Shown here in pieces: positions 5,231 to 10,087 of a stretch of 10,087 nucleotides of DNA; the first letter of the stretch is position 1, and every line of letters begins with the position of its first letter. The stretch is from Candidatus Omnitrophota bacterium (lineage in GTDB: Bacteria > Omnitrophota > Omnitrophia > Omnitrophales > Aquincolibacteriaceae): assembly GCA_023246985.1 (NCBI GenBank), contig JAHFHJ010000027.1:1-10087 (forward strand), written 5' to 3'. Made by a program: the position numbers and the translations under genes. The notes below the pieces were generated by a model, which was not told where the DNA came from, made no database searches, and was given only the letters and a program-made list of their open reading frames with translations.

Positions 5231-7051
5231 TCAGGAATTGAACCGGGCAACGATCTGGAATTCGCGGCTCGCCTCATTTGTTTTCCCCTGTCCAAGAAGA
5301 ACAACCGCCAAGGCGTTATGGGCCTCCGCGTAATCCGGATTGAACCGTATCGCCGCCTCGAAATATCTCTGCGCCTCCTCCAATCGTTGCGCCGCCAAAG
5401 CATCGTTGCCCCTATTGAGTAATTCCGCGCAAAGCCTTTTCTTCCCGCCCTCTGCAAACACGGATTGCAGCATATTCTCAACGGGCGCGCGGTCATCCGT
5501 TAAGATCATCCCTTTGGACCTCTGTATTTCCCCGGGACCCGAAGCATCTTTAAACAAAACCCCTTCTGGAGATGTTGCCATAAAATCCTCTATCGTTAAG
5601 GGTCGCAACGAGGCGATCAGCAGGCAAGTGGCTCGCGAACCGGCAGTGATCGGCCTTTCGGCGGACAATGCATAAACGTAGGGAAAAGTTTTCTTGAGGG
5701 TAGCCATCGCGGAAACAAAAAATCTTCCCGAAGGCACAAAGTCGACAAGATTAAGGATGTAGATTCCTTGCGCGGAAAGAAGCCGCCGCAGCTTTTCATT
5801 AAATTCAAAAGTCGTCAGTTGATACGGCACTGAAAAGACATTGAAGGTATCTCCATAGATCACTTCAAATACCGGCGTCTTTTCTCCTCGTTGCTTTCTC
5901 ATAAGCAAATCATCAACATAGTTACGCGCGTCGAGAGAATAAACGTGAAGAGGGTTTTCTTTTGGCAGCGCCAGATAGCGAATGGCCGTATCCGTCACCG
6001 CGGGATCGATTTCCACCACATCAACGCGTCCCTTCGGATAAGTTTTTTTCAAATACCGGGGCAGAACAAATCCTCCGCCACCCAGGCAAAGGAAGGACGG
6101 CGTCTTTTTATTTTGCAAGAACCGATCCGTCAAAGCCGCGTAGAGCCGGATATAAGCGTACTGCTGCCGATGGATGTCGGAGGGATCTTTCATAAAAACT
6201 TCGCTGTGAACCAGCGTATCGATCACCAGCGAACGCTTGGCGGGAAAGCCTTTGAGCGACTCGACCTTGATATATCCATACGGGCTGTCTTTTTGATAGA
6301 TCACATCCGTCAAGCGGTTCGCCGCCGGCACGAGAACATCTGCCACGCTGACCCCGATGCCGAGTGAGGAGAAAAGACCTAACAAAAAAAGAAGGAAAAA
6401 AAACGAGAGCGCGGTATTTTTTCCGGAAAAGGCTCGGATCGCGGACATTCCGAAGAAAATAGCCATCACGGCAAGAATCCCCGCCACGCTCCCGATCACG
6501 GCTACGGTCCCCATCAGGGCAATAAGAAAATAACCGGTCACGAAAGTTCCCAGGATGCTCCCGGCCGCAGAGCAGGCGTAGAGATCGCCAAGCGTCCTCC
6601 CCGCGTTATGCCCCCGGCCCAAGGCGTCCTTTGCCACGATCGGACTGATCATTCCCAAAAAAAGGGCGGGCGAAAAGAAGACCAGGGTCACGTGAACGGC
6701 AATCCTGAGTCCCCAGGAAAAAGTCAAAAAAAGCAGTCCGTCAGCCAGGAAATGGTTCAAAACAGGAGATGCCGCGCAACCGAGGGCCGCCAAAAAAAAC
6801 AGGACAAAAAGGGATCGCTTCGGGGCAAAAAGATCCGCGACCCATCCGCCAAGAAAGCCCCCCGACGAGATCCCGGCAAGGATCACTGCGATCACGGAGG
6901 TCCAGGTATAAAGGGAAACTCCGAGATGACGCGCAATAAGACGACTCGCCGCGATCTCAAGCACCATAACACAAAAACCGGCGATAAAAACGGTCGCACA
7001 GGGAAGGAAAAGGCTGGGGATCTTCTTTTCAGGAGGCGGGTTCGAGTTCAT
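5231..7051 (-). CDS. Fused MFS-like / spermidine-synthase-like membrane protein with C-terminal TPR
   Basis: The 606-residue product has three parts. Residues about 15-235 are a multi-helix membrane domain starting FCVMVLEIAASRLIARHLG, typical of fused MFS/spermidine-synthase proteins. Residues about 250-530 are a Rossmann methyltransferase-like spermidine synthase domain: SPYGYIKV (256-263), glycine loop LGGGG (323-327), VEIDP (346-350), SLDAR (372-376), VIYGDTFN (397-404) in place of the canonical catalytic D-S/T-x-D strand end, and the family's LTDDRAPVE (517-525). Residues about 540-606 are one to two TPR motifs (YFEAAIRFNPDYAEAHNAL). The canonical second Asp of the active-site strand is missing, so polyamine synthesis should not be assumed; the substrate is unknown. 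The ATG at 7051 lacks a Shine-Dalgarno and overlaps the TGA of an eight-codon frame. No terminator is evident after the stop at 5231. Confidence 0.85.
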   Translation of the reverse strand: MNSNPPPEKKIPSLFLPCATVFIAGFCVMVLEIAASRLIARHLGVSLYTWTSVIAVILAGISSGGFLGGWVADLFAPKRSLFVLFFLAALGCAASPVLNHFLADGLLFLTFSWGLRIAVHVTLVFFSPALFLGMISPIVAKDALGRGHNAGRTLGDLYACSAAGSILGTFVTGYFLIALMGTVAVIGSVAGILAVMAIFFGMSAIRAFSGKNTALSFFFLLFLLGLFSSLGIGVSVADVLVPAANRLTDVIYQKDSPYGYIKVESLKGFPAKRSLVIDTLVHSEVFMKDPSDIHRQQYAYIRLYAALTDRFLQNKKTPSFLCLGGGGFVLPRYLKKTYPKGRVDVVEIDPAVTDTAIRYLALPKENPLHVYSLDARNYVDDLLMRKQRGEKTPVFEVIYGDTFNVFSVPYQLTTFEFNEKLRRLLSAQGIYILNLVDFVPSGRFFVSAMATLKKTFPYVYALSAERPITAGSRATCLLIASLRPLTIEDFMATSPEGVLFKDASGPGEIQRSKGMILTDDRAPVENMLQSVFAEGGKKRLCAELLNRGNDALAAQRLEEAQRYFEAAIRFNPDYAEAHNALAVVLLGQGKTNEASREFQIVARFNS

Positions 7052-7074
7052 GGAAGTATGGTATTCGCTTTCAT
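7050..7074 (-). other. Possible eight-codon leader ORF (MKANTILP) coupled to the next gene
   Basis: On the minus strand an ATG at 7074 opens eight codons and stops at a TGA that shares ATGA with the start of the MFS/spermidine-synthase-like gene at 7051. That arrangement permits translational coupling, which would suit a gene with no Shine-Dalgarno. The leader ATG also lacks a clear ribosome binding site and eight codons occur easily by chance. Confidence 0.18.
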
Positions 7075-7105
7075 GGCTAAGATAACGGCCGCATCAAATA
7101 AATCA

Positions 7106-7190
7106 TTAGTCCCAATCCTTATCATCCCGTCAATAGGGCGGGATGGGGCAACCCCAACTACCCTTGATGTAAAAAAATTCAAAGTTGGGG
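7106..7190 (-). repeat. Structured intergenic repeat, copy C (partial, inverted)
   Basis: Read on the plus strand this is the reverse complement of the copy A/B element, beginning TTAGTCCCAAT. Hairpin 2 is CATCCCGTC (7123-7131), loop AATAG, GGCGGGATG (7137-7145), with one G-T pair. Hairpin 1 is CCCCAACT (7152-7159) with AGTTGGGG (7183-7190): two base pairs have changed on both sides relative to TCCCGACT/AGTCGGGA of A and B, keeping the stem. The outer end with GGAGAACGGTATTA is absent; copy D starts directly instead. Confidence 0.85.
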
Positions 7191-7239
7191 GTAGTCCCAA
7201 TCCTTATCATCCCGCCAATAGGGCGGGATGGGGCAATCC
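7191..7239 (-). repeat. Structured intergenic repeat, copy D (half element, tandem to C)
   Basis: 7192-7238 repeats 7107-7153 with two mismatches in 47 bases, an offset of 85. It holds only hairpin 2: CATCCCGCC (7208-7216), loop AATAG, GGCGGGATG (7222-7230), nine perfect pairs; it stops after GGGGCAATCC. C and D together occupy much of the 334-base gap between the DUF4340 stop and the MFS/spermidine-synthase-like start. Confidence 0.85.
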
Positions 7240-7385
7240 TTGTCAACCCTTTTAAAAATCAAGTTTCAGACAAGGATAGCGGACGCCGTCCGGAAACTCC
7301 TGTGGAAAAAACCGAAAATTTAAAACACGACTCCATGAAAAATCCGGAAACCCGGGAAGGACCTGCGAAGTACCGTTCTCGAGCG
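7240..7385. other. Rest of the gap between DUF4340 and the MFS/spermidine-synthase-like gene
   Basis: No gene is visible. It contains a small hairpin CGGAC-GCC-GTCCG (7280-7292) and, at 7371-7380, the 10-mer TACCGTTCTC that also begins copies A (11-20) and B (3347-3356), five bases past the DUF4340 stop. I cannot identify a good intrinsic terminator for the DUF4340/GldG operon. Confidence 0.4.
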
Positions 7386-8777
7386 TTACTTCTTCGCGGG
7401 TTCGGGAGCGGGCGTGAGCAACTGCAGGTTATCGAAAAGACCCTTGAATGTGGTTTCAGAGATCTGGAACGGCTGGGAACCGTCCCGCTTCTGCGCCAGA
7501 TAGTTTTTACCGCCTTCGATCGGCATCCCTTCGGCATCCAAAAAGAAGGTTTCGGAAACCCCTTCTTTTTTGATTTCGATCCAATTCCGCAGTTTTGATT
7601 TCGGATCGATCTTCGCGTTGGGATCGAAAGCGAGCTTAGCGACGGTTAGATTTTTAAGCCTGTTCAAATACTGCTTCACGGCATCCCGCGCGTCGGTTTT
7701 GGGGGAGACGCTCACTTCAAAGCCGGAGGTATGCACCGAGAATCTTTCGATCTTTTCGGGATCAATGGCTAAGGGGTTCGCGCCAAAAAAGTAACTGTCA
7801 TCGATATCCACGCCGCTGAAATAGTATTTCGGGAACAAAAAGATGGCGGGCTCGTTCGAAACTCGGATGAAGATCCCCTGCGTGGCGGGATCCTCGGCAC
7901 CCGCCGTAATAAGGATCTCTTGCCCGTTGTCCTGATGAAGCTTCATCTGCCATTTCGGGGCCGCAAATCCGTAATCTTTGGCTTTGGGATCCAGGATCTT
8001 CGAGGCGGGACGGGACGGATAGGATTCGAGATATTGCTTGATTTTCCCTGCATCAATCGCGAACGGAAGCCCATCGCGCACAAACCGCCATTTCTTTTTC
8101 GCGGGATCATTCGGGTCAGTCTCGCGCAGTACCTGGGTCGTGACCGTTTCCTGGCCGCTTGCGAACCGTTTCGTCGTGAACGCGTCGATTTGATCGATCT
8201 GGGCGGTAAGAAGACGCCGTTCGCCCCAATAATCGCTTTGCGGAGAGGCCTTTTCCGCATCTTCGTAAATACCGATCTGTCCGAAGAGGTCCGTTTCGGT
8301 ATAGAAAACCTGGTCGGAACCGCCCTTTCTCACAAAAACAGACGCTTGCTGCGGTCGCTTGGGCCCCAGGAGCAGTTCGAAGACGGGTTTCTTCGAAGCG
8401 TCAAGCATGCGAATGTGATAGGCCGTATCGTCCGCAAGTCCGAAGTCCGCAAGGAGCGCCTTGTCTTTGGCGCGCAGCTCTCCCTTCGCTTCCGCGATCG
8501 CTTTGAAAAGGTCCTGGATCTTTTTTTCATCTGCCCGGGCTTTGAAAAATGTCGGGAGGATCCAGGCCCCGGCCTCATTTTTTGCAAGTTCGACGGCTTT
8601 AAGGTCCTTCCCTTTTCCGATAGATATCTGGGAGACTTTGGCGCTGTCAAAAGAAAGGTTCAGGGGGATGTATTCTTCGGTGGTCAACTCGGCGGGCTTT
8701 TGCTGTTTTTTCAAAACGACGGCAACGCCCAGCAAAACAAGAAGAACCCCGAAGATTACAAGGTGCTTTAATTTCAC
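7386..8777 (-). CDS. DUF4340 domain protein, membrane-anchored, GldG partner
   Basis: The 463-residue product starts with one membrane anchor (about 5-22) after MKLKH, then a long extracytoplasmic part. Family-like features are the N-terminal LADFGLADDTAYHIRM followed by a K-P-V-F-E-L-L-L-G-P strand, and the second half repeat DYGFAAPKWQMKLHQDNGQ with I-L-I-T-A-G; this duplicated pattern is that of DUF4340 (PF14238). The tail is Pro/Ala/Lys-rich. The start is GTG at 8777, supported by AAGGAAG seven bases upstream, and the stop of the GldG-like gene is only 18 bases upstream, so they are one operon. DUF4340 proteins often follow gldG-like genes in ABC-2 export loci; a periplasmic or membrane accessory role is inferred from that association, and no activity is known to me. 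Confidence 0.85.
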   Translation of the reverse strand: MKLKHLVIFGVLLVLLGVAVVLKKQQKPAELTTEEYIPLNLSFDSAKVSQISIGKGKDLKAVELAKNEAGAWILPTFFKARADEKKIQDLFKAIAEAKGELRAKDKALLADFGLADDTAYHIRMLDASKKPVFELLLGPKRPQQASVFVRKGGSDQVFYTETDLFGQIGIYEDAEKASPQSDYWGERRLLTAQIDQIDAFTTKRFASGQETVTTQVLRETDPNDPAKKKWRFVRDGLPFAIDAGKIKQYLESYPSRPASKILDPKAKDYGFAAPKWQMKLHQDNGQEILITAGAEDPATQGIFIRVSNEPAIFLFPKYYFSGVDIDDSYFFGANPLAIDPEKIERFSVHTSGFEVSVSPKTDARDAVKQYLNRLKNLTVAKLAFDPNAKIDPKSKLRNWIEIKKEGVSETFFLDAEGMPIEGGKNYLAQKRDGSQPFQISETTFKGLFDNLQLLTPAPEPAKK

Positions 8778-8784
8778 GCCGTGT

Positions 8785-8791
8785 CTTCCTT
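8785..8791 (-). promoter_or_regulatory. Ribosome binding site of the DUF4340 gene
   Basis: Minus-strand AAGGAAG (8791-8785), seven bases before the GTG at 8777. It supports this GTG as the real start and is the clearest Shine-Dalgarno in the window. It overlaps nothing but the 18-base gap after the GldG-like stop. Confidence 0.65.
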
Positions 8792-8795
8792 ATCG

Positions 8796-10087
8796 TTATT
8801 CGACGAGTGCCAGCATTTTCAGATAGGCTTGTTTTGAACGCCGTCTCAAAACCCCTTTGACGGTTCCCACAAAAGCAATAAGGATCGGAATTAAAAGAGT
8901 CGCCAAAAAGCGCCACACCACTTTCGCCGTGGAAGAAATCCGGTCAAGGGACCGTTCGATGGGCTGCTTCGAGCGGATTCGGACGAGTTCATCGCCGAGC
9001 GTAAGAGCGTCCACGCAATTCAAAAAGAACGTCAGGTGCCCGCTGTTGCGAAGTAAATGCTTCTGGAAAAAGGACGCCGCGCCCACCAGGATCAATTTCC
9101 CCGAACGCGCTTCGAGAGGTTGCGCCGCCGGAGTCTCCATCGCTTTTGCTTCCGGTCCGGCGGCAGGCGTTGTCTGCGGCCAGGCGGGAGCGGGCTTCCC
9201 CGCGTAAAGATCCTGGAAAAGGCCCTGCGCCATGACTGCCAAAGGGAAAGGCCCCCGGGGACTTTCCGGCTTCGGATTCAGGTCGCCGGGCACAAGATTA
9301 TCCGCTTTGAACGGGACCGTCCAGGATTCCCGGCTTGAAGTCAGCAGGGTTTCCACGCGCAACCCCTGAGATTTGATCTTCGCGTCATTTAATTTCACGC
9401 GCGTTCCCCAAAGATAGAAGATCGGCGAGAGACGCGACGTGATCGAAACATCCGGATTCATGCCGGATTGGTTGATCAGGATCTGAATCGGAACTTTAAC
9501 AGGCACGGAAAGTTCATACGGGCCAAGCCGCGCGGCTCCGCTAACGTTCACCACATCGTTCTGCGTGTCGACCAGGATCTGATCGTCCACTTCGAAGCCC
9601 CACCCCGCGATCAAAGCGTTGATCTGGGGTTTTTTCTCTTCGGTCCCGACCGTCAGTTCCTTGGTGGAGACCGTATACTTGTATTCGTAGTCCTGAACCG
9701 CAAGGAAGAGCGAACCCCCGCCCGCCACGAACCGGTCGATCTCATAACGTTGCCGTTCCTCAAGCTGGTTGGGCTCAACCACGATCAAGGTCTTCGTGCC
9801 CTCCGGAATGGGTTCTTTTTCCGTCAGTTTGACCCGGGAAGTCTTGTACCCCGCATACCCCAGCGCCATCGGTAAAAGCTCGTAATTGTCTTCCTTATAG
9901 CCCTCCGGGATCTGGCCGCCCATTTTTTCCACAAGAGGCCTAAGTTCCGGCTCCATTTCTTTTTCCTTGAAGGGCGCCACGAGCGTCACCTTCGGAGGTT
10001 CCGGCAGCATCATGCGGTAGATCCTTGAGATCAAAAGATACTCGAGTTCGGCGATGTTGTCCGGAATCACGCGGCCGATGATCTCCT
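8796..10087 (-). CDS. GldG-like ABC transporter auxiliary protein, C-terminal part (runs off the window)
   Basis: The last 429 residues are visible. The frame stays open past the GTG at 10070 (upstream codons read E-I-I-G-R-V-I-P-D-N), so that GTG is an internal Val and the true start lies beyond the right edge. The visible part has the ABC_transp_aux/GldG pattern: KVTLVAPF, then GTKTLIVVEPNQLEERQRYEIDRFV, GGGSLFLAVQDYEY, WGFEVDDQILVD, a Pro/Ala-rich linker, GKLILVGAASFF, FFLNCVDALTLGDELVRIRSKQP, one membrane helix near the C-terminus and a basic tail (RRRSKQAYLK). In known loci such proteins sit with an ABC-2 ATPase and permease (GldA/GldF-like), and some are fused to the permease, so those should be found just beyond 10087. 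GldG here names a family, not proof of gliding. Confidence 0.85.
   Translation of the reverse strand, partial: EIIGRVIPDNIAELEYLLISRIYRMMLPEPPKVTLVAPFKEKEMEPELRPLVEKMGGQIPEGYKEDNYELLPMALGYAGYKTSRVKLTEKEPIPEGTKTLIVVEPNQLEERQRYEIDRFVAGGGSLFLAVQDYEYKYTVSTKELTVGTEEKKPQINALIAGWGFEVDDQILVDTQNDVVNVSGAARLGPYELSVPVKVPIQILINQSGMNPDVSITSRLSPIFYLWGTRVKLNDAKIKSQGLRVETLLTSSRESWTVPFKADNLVPGDLNPKPESPRGPFPLAVMAQGLFQDLYAGKPAPAWPQTTPAAGPEAKAMETPAAQPLEARSGKLILVGAASFFQKHLLRNSGHLTFFLNCVDALTLGDELVRIRSKQPIERSLDRISSTAKVVWRFLATLLIPILIAFVGTVKGVLRRRSKQAYLKMLALVE

Noticed and set aside
7107..7239. CRISPR-like array (two near-identical 47-base units)
   Set aside because: Only two units, the units are themselves hairpins related to copies elsewhere, the intervening sequence is the other half of the element, and no cas gene is present.
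7241..7246. Perfect minus-strand TTGACA as a -35 box
   Set aside because: No acceptable -10 hexamer at 16-18 bases; it falls at the edge of copy D and is probably chance.
6608..7255. Plus-strand open frame of 215 codons running into the repeats
   Set aside because: Its product is Lys/Arg/Gly-rich without domains, it is antisense to the membrane part of the fusion gene and then reads through copies C and D.
7338..7356. Terminator after DUF4340 (CCGG-GTTT-CCGG then T-run on the minus strand)
   Set aside because: The stem is only four pairs, too weak to call.
7920..8771. Long plus-strand open frame (283 codons) opposite DUF4340
   Set aside because: It is fully antisense to a well-supported gene, has no recognisable domain, and arises from the shared codon bias; a shadow frame.

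Overview
The window holds six genes on a backbone of roughly even base composition. It looks like a bacterial, envelope-oriented chromosomal segment with no phage, IS, RNA-gene or CRISPR content. The gene content is a bacterial TMTC-like membrane/TPR protein, a fused MFS/spermidine-synthase-like protein with a C-terminal TPR, a GldG-like plus DUF4340 pair, and very frequent TPRs. This mix is typical of little-cultured Gram-negative lineages such as Omnitrophota/PVC relatives or Elusimicrobiota. That assignment is inference from gene content, not from a marker gene.

Layout, left to right. 1-559 has no convincing gene; it starts with a structured repeat (copy A), followed by several inverted repeats. 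560-1267 (minus) is a polyprenyl-phosphate sugar synthase-type GT2. It is transcribed divergently from 1367-3346 (plus), a TMTC-like GT-C membrane protein with seven TPRs in exact 34-residue register. Next comes repeat copy B (3344-3454), which fills the gap to the convergent 3449-5038 (minus), a GT39-like GT-C glycosyltransferase. A palindromic non-coding element lies at 5087-5177. 5231-7051 (minus) is the MFS/spermidine-synthase-like fusion. 7052-7385 is non-coding and carries repeat copies C and D in the opposite orientation. 7386-8777 (minus, DUF4340) and 8796-10087 (minus, GldG-like, running off the right edge) form a tight operon.

How the genes fit together. The left part could make a lipid-linked sugar (GT2) and use it on extracytoplasmic acceptors (two GT-C enzymes), possibly as protein O-glycosylation. 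The right part is the accessory half of an ABC-2 type export system whose ATPase and permease should lie beyond the right edge.

The most unusual signal is not a gene. It is a dispersed intergenic repeat family with conserved hairpin architecture. One hairpin is wholly replaced by an unrelated but still paired sequence between copies A and B, the other shows two compensatory base-pair changes in copy C, and copy B supplies the stop codons of both flanking convergent genes.
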